From contig CAWULT010000022.1 of NCBI GenBank assembly GCA_963923455.1, positions 1-51,902 of the forward strand: a stretch of 51,902 bases of DNA. The letters are read 5' to 3'. This stretch comes from CAWULT01 sp963923455 (GTDB taxonomy: Bacteria; Acidobacteriota; Vicinamibacteria; Vicinamibacterales; UBA2999). The notes beneath the pieces were generated by a model. It worked only from the letters and a program-made list of their open reading frames with translations. It was not told where the DNA came from and ran no database searches. The position numbers and the translations under genes were made by a program. This document shows, piece by piece, positions 41,339 to 49,114 of this stretch; the stretch's first letter is position 1; every line of letters starts with the position of its first letter.

Positions 41339-42649
41339 GTGTCAGGCATGGACATCTTCGGGCGGCTCGAGCGCTTCCTGCAGCGGCGGAGCGACGGGAT
41401 CCGCGGCGGCGCGGGCAGGCCGACGGAGCCTGGAGACGAGCGACGTTCCGGCCCACCGGCTTCGAAGGCCGGCGCGCAGGAGGCGGCGCTCCGGGCTCTC
41501 GAGAATCGCTCACGCGACGGGGTGCCGTCGATGGCCGAGCGCGATCCGGCGCCAGCCGCGGCGTTCGGGCTGTCGGTGTTCCGTCACGTGGCCGCCAGCC
41601 CTGGCAACGTGTGCGTGTCGCCGCCGGCGTTGCGCGTGGCGCTGTCCGCGCTGTGCGAAGGCGCCCGGGGCGAGACAGCCACGCAGATGCGTCTCGCCCT
41701 CGGCCTGCCCGCCGATGGCCCGCTGCCGCTCGCGTCCATCGGCACGCGGCAGGCCCGGCTCCTGTCGGGCGGCGCGCTCTCCGGGGCCAGCGCACTGTGG
41801 GTTCCCAAGGACGTGACGCTGCAGTCGGCTTACCTCGATGCACTGCTGGGTGCGGTGGACTGCTCCGTTGGCCAGGCAGACTTCGCTGCCCCTGACGAGG
41901 CGTGCGCGCGCATCAACGCGTGGGCAGCAGAGGGGACGGGCGGGCGGATCGACCGCGTGGTGACGCCGACGGCCTTCGACGCGTCGCCGGCGGCCCTCGT
42001 GGCGACCGCCACCGTCTGCACCCGCAGCCCCGGGGCGCAGTTCTTCAACGTGGGCTCACCCATGGCGTTTCATGCGGCCGATGGACGTGCCGTGCGTGTG
42101 CCGGAGATGTTCTGCATCACGCGTGCGCCGTACTTCGACGTCGGCGACGCGCGGGGCGCCGTTCTGGCGCTCGAGGACTGCCCGTTGTCCGCCCTGCTCG
42201 TCGTCCCCGCTGACCCGGACGGGTTGCCGGCACTGGAATCACGGCTGTCATCCGACACGCTCGATGCGTGGCTTGGTGCGGCGACGGACCGGAACGTGTA
42301 CGTGACGATGCCGATGCTGGACGCGGTGTCGGGCACGTACGACCTGACTGGTGCCTGCGCGGCGCACGGCATGCCGCTGATGACGCGGCCCGAGGCGGAC
42401 TTCTCAGGCCTGTTCGAGCGTCACGGCGACGGGCGTGACGCGGCGGCTGGCGGTTGCGGCGTCGTGCACGGCGCGGCGCTGGAATTCCGCCGGCATGATT
42501 GCGAGGGGCAGTCGTTCGTCCTGTCCAGTCTGTTGGGGGCGGCTCCCGATCACATCTCCCTGAAGGTGAACCGGCCGTTCCTGTTCGTCGTGCGCGACAA
42601 TCGCACGGGGGCCCTGGTCCTCGTCGGGCGCGTCTCGCAGCCGGACTGA
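41339..42649 (+). CDS. Serpin-family protein with atypical reactive-centre loop
   Basis: 436 residues from GTG 41339, 6 nt after GAGGG; ATG 41348 is the alternative. About 65 charged residues precede the serpin fold. NVCVSPPALRVALSALCEGARGETATQM matches the strand 6B/helix B signature, and LKVNRPFLFVV matches the C-terminal serpin signature (NRPF). Between them the hinge that in inhibitors reads E-G-T-E-A-A-A-A is C-E-G-Q-S-F-V-L here, with bulky residues in place of the Ala run, so inhibitory loop insertion looks impaired. No signal peptide, therefore cytoplasmic as written. Convergent with the tannase gene; its target, if any, is unknown. Confidence 0.88.
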   Translation: MSGMDIFGRLERFLQRRSDGIRGGAGRPTEPGDERRSGPPASKAGAQEAALRALENRSRDGVPSMAERDPAPAAAFGLSVFRHVAASPGNVCVSPPALRVALSALCEGARGETATQMRLALGLPADGPLPLASIGTRQARLLSGGALSGASALWVPKDVTLQSAYLDALLGAVDCSVGQADFAAPDEACARINAWAAEGTGGRIDRVVTPTAFDASPAALVATATVCTRSPGAQFFNVGSPMAFHAADGRAVRVPEMFCITRAPYFDVGDARGAVLALEDCPLSALLVVPADPDGLPALESRLSSDTLDAWLGAATDRNVYVTMPMLDAVSGTYDLTGACAAHGMPLMTRPEADFSGLFERHGDGRDAAAGGCGVVHGAALEFRRHDCEGQSFVLSSLLGAAPDHISLKVNRPFLFVVRDNRTGALVLVGRVSQPD

Positions 42650-42655
42650 GCTCGA

Positions 42656-42690
42656 GGCGGCGCCCCCACCGTGGCGTGGGGCGCGCCGCC
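42656..42690. terminator. Bidirectional hairpin between serpin and tannase genes
   Basis: Arms GGCGGCGCCCCCAC and GTGGGGCGCGCCGCC pair over 14 bp with one bulge and a 6-nt loop, between the stops of the convergent genes. GC-rich, without a clear T-tract. Confidence 0.5.
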
Positions 42691-42710
42691 TGCAACTCCA
42701 GGCGCCGGCA

Positions 42711-44267
42711 CTACGGCGCCGTGCAGGCCCAGTTCGACGCGTCCTTCAGGTTGCCCGTCCCCTTGTACTTCGCGTACTGCGGATAGGGGCAGAGCGGGCG
42801 CGACAGGCTCGACTGCGGGTTGAAGCCCAACATCTGCGCGGGCGCCACGCCCTGCTCGCGCCAGGCCTCCATCGCGCCGATCGTGTCGAACGTGTTCGGG
42901 CCGTCGCCGCCCCGGCAGTGCGCCATGCCCGGCACCATGAAGAGGCGGGTGAAGTCTTCCTGGCGGCCGCCCATCGTCTTCAGCACGCTGTCGTAGTAGA
43001 GCACCGTGTTCTCGGGCGTGATCGTCGTGTCGCCCCAGCCGGCGTACAGCAGGAGCTTGCCGCCGTGCGCCTTGAACTTCCTCAGGTCCGGGTCGACGGC
43101 GTCGACGAAGCCCACCTTGCTGTTGATGATCGGCATGTCGCGGTCGAGGTCGAACTGCCGCCAGTCGTAGTCGGCGTTCTGGAAGGCCCAGATCCGCACC
43201 GTGTCGAAGCCGCCGCCCGGCACGCCGCCGGGCTGGACGCCGCGCAGGGCCGGCAGCGGGTTGCCGAGCGCCTGGCCCGAGAAGATCAGCTCGCCCTTGC
43301 TGTTCTTCGTGCCGCCGTAGAACTGCTCGACCGTCGAGAGCTGCGCGGGCGTCAGGCAGCTGTCGGCGTCGGCGCCCTTGCAGGCGAGGGTCTTGAAGTC
43401 GAACGTGCAGGCGCGCGGGTTGTTCAGGAAGCCTTCCTCGAGGGCGTCACACTTGTCGAGCACGGCCTTCGTCACCATCTGCGCCTTCGCGGGCGGGATG
43501 TTCGCCTCGGGATGGCGCGTCATCTCGATGCTGCGCGACACGCCGGCCGTGTGCATCTGGATGTGCCGGTTGGCCAGCGCGCCGGCAATGATGCCGTCGA
43601 AGTCGTCGGGGTAGCGCTGTGCCGCCATCACGGCCTGGCGCCCGCCGGTGGAGCAGCCCTTGAAGTACGAGAACCGGGGCGCGCTGCCGTAGTAGCGGTC
43701 GATGATCGTCTTCGACGTCGCCGTCATCTCGTGCACCGCGCGGTGCGAGAAGTCGACGATCTTCTCTGGGTGGCCGAGCGCGAACATGCCGCCGGGGCCT
43801 TCGGTGGCCTCGTCGTGCCCTGTGTCGCCGCCGGCCGTCGCGTACCCGAGGCGCAGCGCCGTCTGCATCTCGCCGAAACCCTGAATCGACCCGCCGAAGC
43901 CCCCGTTGCCGACGGCCATGAAGCGGCCGTTCCACGTCTCGGTCGGCAGCCACAGCTCCGCGTTGATCTTCGAGTCGGCGGTCGGCCGCAGCACCAGTGT
44001 GACGCGGCAGTGCGCGGGCAGCGTCGCGCCACCGGGCGCAGCGGCGCCGGCCGCACGGCCGGCCGCCGGCGCACCTCCCGCACGGCCCGCGGCGGGAGCG
44101 TTGCCACGGCCCGCTGGCGCCGTGGCCGCTGGCGGTACGAACGGCCCCGCGGGCATGGCCTGCGCCGACACCGCGACCTGCGGTGTGGAGAGCGTCTCGA
44201 GCGACTGGCACGAGACGGCGGGGGTGGCCGCCGCGGCGGCGAGCAGAGTGATGCTCAGGCTCAGCAT
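42711..44267 (-). CDS. Tannase/feruloyl-esterase family protein
   Basis: 518 residues. Signal peptide, then a low-complexity spacer of AAGRAGGA-like repeats (about 52-80), then the tannase fold. MAVGNGGFGGSIQG, the nucleophile elbow FKGCSTGGRQAVM with Ser206, FDGIIAGALANR, AGWGDTTITPENTV with the acid residue and VPGMAHCRGGDGPN with the catalytic His and its disulfide Cys. Hydrolyses ester bonds of gallate, ferulate or similar plant phenolics in the periplasm or outside. Start ATG 44267 has a GAAGG Shine-Dalgarno. Product aromatics would be methoxylated, a possible source of formaldehyde for the H4MPT island (inference). Confidence 0.93.
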   Translation of the reverse strand: MLSLSITLLAAAAATPAVSCQSLETLSTPQVAVSAQAMPAGPFVPPAATAPAGRGNAPAAGRAGGAPAAGRAAGAAAPGGATLPAHCRVTLVLRPTADSKINAELWLPTETWNGRFMAVGNGGFGGSIQGFGEMQTALRLGYATAGGDTGHDEATEGPGGMFALGHPEKIVDFSHRAVHEMTATSKTIIDRYYGSAPRFSYFKGCSTGGRQAVMAAQRYPDDFDGIIAGALANRHIQMHTAGVSRSIEMTRHPEANIPPAKAQMVTKAVLDKCDALEEGFLNNPRACTFDFKTLACKGADADSCLTPAQLSTVEQFYGGTKNSKGELIFSGQALGNPLPALRGVQPGGVPGGGFDTVRIWAFQNADYDWRQFDLDRDMPIINSKVGFVDAVDPDLRKFKAHGGKLLLYAGWGDTTITPENTVLYYDSVLKTMGGRQEDFTRLFMVPGMAHCRGGDGPNTFDTIGAMEAWREQGVAPAQMLGFNPQSSLSRPLCPYPQYAKYKGTGNLKDASNWACTAP

Positions 44268-44435
44268 GAGTGCCTTCTTTCGGGTGAACGCCGGAGTGCG
44301 CCGGCGGTGCCTACGGACGGCCGGTACGCCACGGTTCGGGCTTCACCTGGTTGCCGCCGAGGCCGGGTTCGGTGTTCGTGCCGAGGTGCCGGATGATCGC
44401 CGCGTTGTGGGGCGATTCACGGCCGCCGCGTGCCG

Positions 44436-45137
44436 TTACCGCGGCGTCGCGTACGCGTAAAGTTCCACGTTCGACCAGTTGGCCGAGCCGGCGATGCCGT
44501 GGCCGCCGCCAGGCATCAAGGCCGCGAGCCCCACCTCGTCCACGCGGCTCAGGTCCGGGCTGCGGACCTCCGTGCCCACCACCACCTTCTGCGCGTCCAG
44601 GGTGTACCAGCGCATCCCGCTGAAGGCGATCTCGGTCTTCAGGAACTCGCCGTGCGTGTCGATGTCGCGGTCGCCGACGAGCAGCCGGCCGTCGCGCAGC
44701 CGCACCACCGGGTAGAGCCGGTGGATGGCGTTGGTCCGCACGATCCAGCTGAGGCGGGCTGCGTCGGTCAGGTCGACGTAGTTGCGCTTGTCCCGAATCG
44801 TGATGGCCACGGGTGACGTGGCCATCCCGTTCCAGAGGTCGATCCGCTCCTCGTGTTCCGCCGCGCGGACGACCGCGGCGTCGCGGCCGTACAGCTTCAC
44901 TTCGATGCGGTCGCTGGTGACGACGGCTGGCGTGAAGCGCATGTTCTCGTCCGTCGCCTCGCCGGTGTGCGGCGGCAGGCGCCACGCCTCGGTGAAGAGG
45001 AGCGGCGGCCGCGGCTTCATGCCCGGCTTCATCGTGGCCGGGTCCGCCGCGGGCCGGTTCTGGGCGGCGGCGGTCGATGCCGCGCCGAGCAGGGCAACGG
45101 TCAGGACGAGTGGCGTCAGCAGTCGGGGCAGCAGCAT
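44436..45137 (-). CDS. Secreted protein of unknown function, possible lectin-like fold
   Basis: 233 residues. Signal peptide MLLPRLLTPLVLTVALLGAASTAAAQ. The mature protein begins with a Pro/Lys-rich strip and PPLLFTEAWRLPPHTGE, then strands such as RIEVKLYGRD and SPVAITIRDKRNYVDL. It ends VDEVGLAALMPGGGHGIAGSANWSNVELY, a pattern seen at the end of concanavalin-like beta-sandwich domains in acidobacterial and planctomycete secreted proteins. I cannot name a family securely. It lies 168 bases upstream of the tannase on the same strand; that gap holds no supported gene. Confidence 0.7.
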   Translation of the reverse strand: MLLPRLLTPLVLTVALLGAASTAAAQNRPAADPATMKPGMKPRPPLLFTEAWRLPPHTGEATDENMRFTPAVVTSDRIEVKLYGRDAAVVRAAEHEERIDLWNGMATSPVAITIRDKRNYVDLTDAARLSWIVRTNAIHRLYPVVRLRDGRLLVGDRDIDTHGEFLKTEIAFSGMRWYTLDAQKVVVGTEVRSPDLSRVDEVGLAALMPGGGHGIAGSANWSNVELYAYATPR

Positions 45138-45245
45138 CGAGGACTCCTCGCGTGGTGGACCCGCGTCCGGCCGGCCCGCAGGTGCGCGATGAGTCTACGC
45201 CAATCCAGCGGATCGCCGCGCGCCGGGCTCGCCACGCGCGTTCAG

Positions 45246-45251
45246 TACAAT
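45246..45251 (+). promoter_or_regulatory. Candidate -10 element of the zinc-ribbon gene
   Basis: TACAAT overlapping an in-frame ATG at 45250 and ending 10 nt before the ATG at 45262, favouring the latter as the start. Confidence 0.45.
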
Positions 45252-45261
45252 GGACGTGACG

Positions 45262-46002
45262 ATGCCGACTCCTCCTCGCCACTGCGCCGCCTGCGGGGCC
45301 AGGCTGCACGGGCCGTTCTGCAGTGAGTGCGGCACGGCGGCCGGCGGCCGCGCGCCCGCCACGCGCCCGTCGTTTCCCGTCCACTGGCTGGTGCTGGGTG
45401 TGGCGGCCGTGATGCTCGTGGGCGTGCTGGTGACGCTGCGGCCCGGCGCGGGCACCGTGCCCGCCGACGGGACGCCGGCGGCGTCGGCCCCGGTGCCCAG
45501 CGTGGCCCCCACCGGCGGGTCCGCACCCGCAGGCGTGGCGTCGCCCGTCGCCGGCGGCGCCGTCGACGGGACGCCGCCCGACATCGGCTCGATGACGCCG
45601 CGCGAACGCTTCGACCGGCTGTTCGACCGTGTGATGCGGGCGAGCGAGGGCGGCGACGCGGCAACGGTCACGCAGTTTGCGCCGATGGCCATGGCCGCCT
45701 TCGACCTGCTCGACGCGCCCGATGCCGACGCCCGGTTCCACGCCGGGCTGATCAGGATTGCCAGCGGCGATCTCGCCGGCGCGCGCGCGATGGCCGACGC
45801 CATCGCGGCGCAGCAACCGGCGCATCTCTTCGGCATCCTGCTCAGGGGCCGGATCGCCGAGGTCAGCGGAGACGCCGCCGGGCTGCAGGCGGCGCACCGC
45901 GCGTTCCGCGACGCCTACGCGGCCGAGACGGCTGCCCAGCGCCCGGAGTACCCCGGCCACCAGGCCATCATCGACCGCTTCGCGAAGGACTCGGCGCAGT
46001 AG
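45262..46002 (+). CDS. Zinc-ribbon membrane protein with tetratricopeptide-like C-terminal region
   Basis: 246 residues from ATG 45262 (an earlier ATG at 45250 overlaps a TACAAT). The N-terminal CAACGARLHGPFCSECG is a four-Cys zinc ribbon on the cytosolic side, followed by one membrane segment (HWLVLGVAAVMLVGVLVTL), a Pro/Ala/Gly-rich spacer and a helical region (ERFDRLFDRVMRASEGGD, ARFHAGLIRIASGDLAGA) that looks like TPR-type repeats on the periplasmic side. Function unknown; such proteins may sense or tether. Its 3' end overlaps the opposing ABA4-like gene by 35 bases. Confidence 0.75.
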   Translation: MPTPPRHCAACGARLHGPFCSECGTAAGGRAPATRPSFPVHWLVLGVAAVMLVGVLVTLRPGAGTVPADGTPAASAPVPSVAPTGGSAPAGVASPVAGGAVDGTPPDIGSMTPRERFDRLFDRVMRASEGGDAATVTQFAPMAMAAFDLLDAPDADARFHAGLIRIASGDLAGARAMADAIAAQQPAHLFGILLRGRIAEVSGDAAGLQAAHRAFRDAYAAETAAQRPEYPGHQAIIDRFAKDSAQ

Positions 46003-46399
46003 CCGTGCGTACGGCGACGTAGGCGAGCCAGCCGGCCGGGCCGAACAGGAACGTCAGTCCGAGGCAGGGCAGCACCAGCCAGCGCGGCACGCCCCGCTCC
46101 AGCGCATCCTGGACTTCCCACGCGCCGATCAGCATGTCGAACGCGAGGTAGTGGATCCAGCCGGCCAGCAGCATCCATGGGTGGTCGAACAGGGCGGCCA
46201 CCGCAGCGAGGGACGAGAACCCGCCGTCGCTGCCGGCCCAGTGCACCGCGACGATCGCCGAGTACGCGACGGCGAACAGCAAGGGCGCGGCCATCCGCGG
46301 AACCAGCGCCAGGGCGGGCCGCCACGGTGCGATGGCCAGGACGAGCCACGAGCCGAGGGCGACCGTGTTGGCGACCGAGAAGAGGGCGGCAGGTGTCAT
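45968..46399 (-). CDS. ABA4-like (DUF4281) membrane protein
   Basis: 143 residues from ATG 46399, with about four membrane segments. The central FDHPWMLLAGWIHYLAFDMLIGAWEVQDALE and the closing PCLGLTFLFGPAGWLAY are the pattern of the ABA4-like family; plant ABA4 is required for neoxanthin formation, whereas bacterial members have no established role. It begins 10 bases after the stop of the larger membrane protein and is probably its operon partner under the TetR regulator at 47483. Confidence 0.85.
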   Translation of the reverse strand: MTPAALFSVANTVALGSWLVLAIAPWRPALALVPRMAAPLLFAVAYSAIVAVHWAGSDGGFSSLAAVAALFDHPWMLLAGWIHYLAFDMLIGAWEVQDALERGVPRWLVLPCLGLTFLFGPAGWLAYVAVRTATAPSPSRSGR

Positions 46400-46409
46400 G
46401 CCGGTCCTC

Positions 46410-47387
46410 CTAGGCGTTGACGACCTGCCGGGCGGTTGCCGGCTCCGCCCGCTGGTCGTCGCGCGCCGCGATCGCGACCGCCAAGATGGTCGACGCCAGC
46501 CAGGCCGCCGCGAGGCCCACCGCGACGGCATCCGGGGCGGCGGCCGACTGGCCGCGCAGCGCCTGCCACAGCAGCAGCAGGAACAGGCCCGCGTAGCTGG
46601 TCGCCCCCGTCAGCACGAGGCGCACGCGTGTACGCTCCGCGCGCCGCCAGCCGGCAACGGCGAGCCAGAGCAGCGGCAGCGCCTGCAGGGCGTGCAGGCC
46701 CACGAAATGCGGGACGCGCAGGTCGCCCTGCGTCACGCTCCAGCCCGTGCCCGGCAGGCCGGGGCCGCCGTCTGGCGCGCCCACGGTGTGGGCGCCCGCG
46801 ACGTCGAGGCGGCCGGACTCGCGCGCCGCCGCGACCTGGGCGGCGGTGGGCTGCGCCATCAGGCCCCCGACCGCAGCCCCGGCGATCGTCAGCGCCATTC
46901 CGAGCCGCAGGGCCCACCCGAGCGCGGGGTCGGTGAAACGCTGGCGCCAGAGCGCCACCGCGACCGCCGCACCGGCCAGCGTCTGCGTGAGGATGCCGAG
47001 CCCCATCAGCGCGAAGAGCGTCGCATCGAACGGCGTGGCCACGTTGAAGTGACTGGGGACCCCTCGCCACGCCTGCAGCGTGATGACCGCCATTTCGCCG
47101 ACGAAGACGGCGGCCGACGTCAGGCTCACGGTGCGCCGCAGCCGCGGCCACTCGGGCAGGTGGGTGAAGGTCCACGCCAGCGTCAGGCCGTAGACGGCGA
47201 TCGAGGCGGCGAACTTGGCTGGCTTGAGCCAGACGGGCGCCCCGGTCACGAGCCGGTCGTCGACCACCAGGGCCGGCAGCAGCCAGACGAGGGCGGCCAG
47301 CATCAGCAGGGCCGTCCCGGTCAGGGGGGCGTCGGTGCGCCAGAGGCGCGCGAGACAGGAGGCGAGGCGGCGGGCGGGCGAGGGCAT
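46410..47387 (-). CDS. Polytopic membrane protein, TetR-regulated
   Basis: 325 residues from ATG 47387, with an AAAGGA ribosome-binding site; longer in-frame extensions run back through the operator region. About eight hydrophobic segments, for example LTGTALLMLAALVWLLPALV, WLKPAKFAASIAVYGLTLAWTF and YAGLFLLLLWQALRG. Family not recognised; no catalytic motif found. It is divergent from a TetR regulator across 95 bases holding two 19-bp inverted repeats, and is followed at 10 bases by the ABA4-like gene. Together they look like an inducible membrane system of unknown function. Confidence 0.8.
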   Translation of the reverse strand: MPSPARRLASCLARLWRTDAPLTGTALLMLAALVWLLPALVVDDRLVTGAPVWLKPAKFAASIAVYGLTLAWTFTHLPEWPRLRRTVSLTSAAVFVGEMAVITLQAWRGVPSHFNVATPFDATLFALMGLGILTQTLAGAAVAVALWRQRFTDPALGWALRLGMALTIAGAAVGGLMAQPTAAQVAAARESGRLDVAGAHTVGAPDGGPGLPGTGWSVTQGDLRVPHFVGLHALQALPLLWLAVAGWRRAERTRVRLVLTGATSYAGLFLLLLWQALRGQSAAAPDAVAVGLAAAWLASTILAVAIAARDDQRAEPATARQVVNA

Positions 47388-47410
47388 GGCGGCGTCCTTT
47401 CGCGATCGAT

Positions 47411-47429
47411 ATGTTGTCATCGTCAACAT
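47411..47429. promoter_or_regulatory. TetR operator, site 1
   Basis: ATGTTGTCATCGTCAACAT, a 19-bp inverted repeat with half-sites ATGTTG/CAACAT separated by 7 bases. It covers the predicted transcription start of the membrane-protein gene. Confidence 0.75.
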
Positions 47430-47430
47430 A

Positions 47431-47459
47431 AGGCTAGATCCAGATGTTGCCGTTGTCAA
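47431..47459 (-). promoter_or_regulatory. Promoter of the membrane protein/ABA4-like operon
   Basis: Minus strand: -35 TTGACA (47459-47454), 17-bp spacer, -10 TAGCCT (47436-47431). The -35 lies inside operator 2 and the start point inside operator 1, so bound regulator would block polymerase. Confidence 0.6.
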
Positions 47460-47462
47460 CAC
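47444..47462. promoter_or_regulatory. TetR operator, site 2
   Basis: ATGTTGCCGTTGTCAACAC, same half-sites and 7-base spacing as site 1 (one mismatch in the last base). The two sites are 33 bp apart centre to centre, close to three helical turns. Confidence 0.75.
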
Positions 47463-47482
47463 CGTGGCGTACCCTGGAGACG

Positions 47483-48130
47483 ATGCCCCGCGCCGTGTCC
47501 CTCTCGCGTCCCACCCGGTCCCGCAAGCGCGCCGACCGCTACCACCACGGCGATCTCGCCAACGCGCTCGTCCAGGAGGCCGTCCGGATGATTCACCGGG
47601 ACGGCGTGAGCGCCCTGACGCTGCGGGCGGTCGGGGCCAGGCTCGGCGTGTCGCGCACGGCCCTCTACCGCCACTACGCCGACAAGGCCGCGCTGCTCGA
47701 AGCGGTGTCGCGCGAGGGATTCCGGCTGTTCCGGCAGACGCTGTACGACGCGTGGGATGGCGCCGGCCGCGGGATGGCCGGCTTCGAGGCGACCGGCGAG
47801 GCGTACGTCCGGTTCGCGCTCGAGCACCCGTCACACTACCGGGTGATGTTCGGGGGCGACGCGGTCGGGCACCGCGATCCGCGCACGGCGGAGGACGCGG
47901 CCGCGGCGTTCCAGGTGCTCATCGACAACCTGGTCGAGCTGCAGGGCGAGGGCCGCATCCCGCCGGGCGAGGACCTCGCGTACCTCGGGCACTACATCTG
48001 GGCGACCGTGCACGGGGTGGCGATGCTCGCGCTCGACGGCCGGCTGAGCGGCCGCGTCGAGACGGACGAGCTGACGCGTTACACGGTGGCGCGGCTGCGC
48101 GGAGGCCTGGCCACGCCGATGGCCGACTGA
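47483..48130 (+). CDS. TetR-family transcriptional regulator
   Basis: 215 residues from ATG 47483, 7 nt after a TACCCT hexamer. DNA-binding domain YHHGDLANALVQEAVRMI with the helix-turn-helix ALTLRAVGARLGVSRTALYRHYADKAALLEAV (about residues 44-75). The C-terminal region (YVRFALEHPSHYRVMFGG) belongs to the WHG-type ligand domain. Divergent from the membrane-protein operon; the two inverted repeats between them are the expected sites of repression and autoregulation. Ligand unknown. Confidence 0.93.
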   Translation: MPRAVSLSRPTRSRKRADRYHHGDLANALVQEAVRMIHRDGVSALTLRAVGARLGVSRTALYRHYADKAALLEAVSREGFRLFRQTLYDAWDGAGRGMAGFEATGEAYVRFALEHPSHYRVMFGGDAVGHRDPRTAEDAAAAFQVLIDNLVELQGEGRIPPGEDLAYLGHYIWATVHGVAMLALDGRLSGRVETDELTRYTVARLRGGLATPMAD

Positions 48131-48194
48131 GGGACGGGCGGCCGCGCCCCTGGCGATGACGCGGCCGTTCGGTCAGGGCTGACGAAGCCCCGCG

Positions 48195-49106
48195 TCAGCG
48201 CGGCGGGCCGCCGCAGTTGCGGACGCACTTCTCGGGACGATTGAAGCTGTCCTTGATCCGCGCGCGGAACTCCGGATACATCGTCTCGGGGCCGCCGAGC
48301 ACCGCGTCGCGTGGAATGCCGTACAGCTTGGTCAACTCGTCCACCGACGGGTTCTCGCCCGGCAGGAAGTGCGGGACCGTCCCGTCGCTGTCGAGCCCCT
48401 CGTACCCCGGCACGCACGGCGGACCGATCGGCCGCTGCGGGTTGGTGTCGAGCTGGAACACCTTGCTGACGTACCACGGCTCGCTCAGGTAGATCGGGTC
48501 GTCGATCGTGATCAGCATCGACAGCAGGTCGCCGTGCCGCAGGAACCGGGTCGTCATCGTGGCCTGGTCGCTGTTGGGTGCGCCGTTGCGGCGAATCACG
48601 CCGGCCTTGAAGTGGGTGGTGGTGGCCACCAGCGTGTCGCCCTCCCACGTGCCGGTCGTGAACCCACCCTTGTCGTGCGGGGCGTTGTCCGACGGGTGCG
48701 GCCGTCCGTCCATCCAGATCGTCGTGGCCGCCCGGTCCTCCCAGGCGCCGATCTTCCAGGCCACGACGGTGCCGGTGACCGGGTCGCTCTCGTTCCAGAT
48801 CTTGATGCCGAAGGGACCCAGCGCGACGTATTGCGGCGGGTAGAGGCCGCACTGCCGCTCGATCAGGCTCAACTGCGACGCCGAATAGGCCAGCGCGCGG
48901 GCGCGGCCCTCGTCGTTGAGCGGCAGGCCCGCGAAGTCCACCGCGTACGGGCCGCCACCACGCTCCAGCGCGTCTTCGTGGTTGCGCGCCGCCCACGACC
49001 CGGAGAGCTCCACCTGGGCCGACGCCGGCCCGGCGCTCAGCACGCCAGCGGCCACGGCCAGCGCGGCGGCGCCGCGCAGAAGGGTTCGGACGGTCTGTCG
49101 CCTCAT
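48195..49106 (-). CDS. Secreted protein of unknown function, paralogue of the upstream gene
   Basis: 303 residues from ATG 49106. Signal peptide ends near GPASAQ. The mature part begins VELSGSWAARNHEDALERGGG and contains GTWEGDTLVATTTHFKAG, VIRRNGAPNSDQATMTTRF and DDPIYLSEPWYVSKVF. The same blocks occur, diverged, in the 265-residue product just upstream (YLRKNGVPYSENATVTEYF, VEDAQYLTQPMIVNSQF), so the two are paralogues by duplication. The calycin/lipocalin-like strand pattern is a guess from the alternation of residues. Third gene of an operon headed by the metallo-beta-lactamase-fold gene. Confidence 0.82.
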   Translation of the reverse strand: MRRQTVRTLLRGAAALAVAAGVLSAGPASAQVELSGSWAARNHEDALERGGGPYAVDFAGLPLNDEGRARALAYSASQLSLIERQCGLYPPQYVALGPFGIKIWNESDPVTGTVVAWKIGAWEDRAATTIWMDGRPHPSDNAPHDKGGFTTGTWEGDTLVATTTHFKAGVIRRNGAPNSDQATMTTRFLRHGDLLSMLITIDDPIYLSEPWYVSKVFQLDTNPQRPIGPPCVPGYEGLDSDGTVPHFLPGENPSVDELTKLYGIPRDAVLGGPETMYPEFRARIKDSFNRPEKCVRNCGGPPR

Positions 49107-49114
49107 CGCTGCAC

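Noticed and set aside
44268..44435. Open reading on the minus strand ending near 44311 with plausible composition (...TNTEPGLGGNQ...)
   Set aside because: It could be a relic, but it has no start of its own and lies antiparallel to no gene end that explains it; too short and unsupported to annotate.
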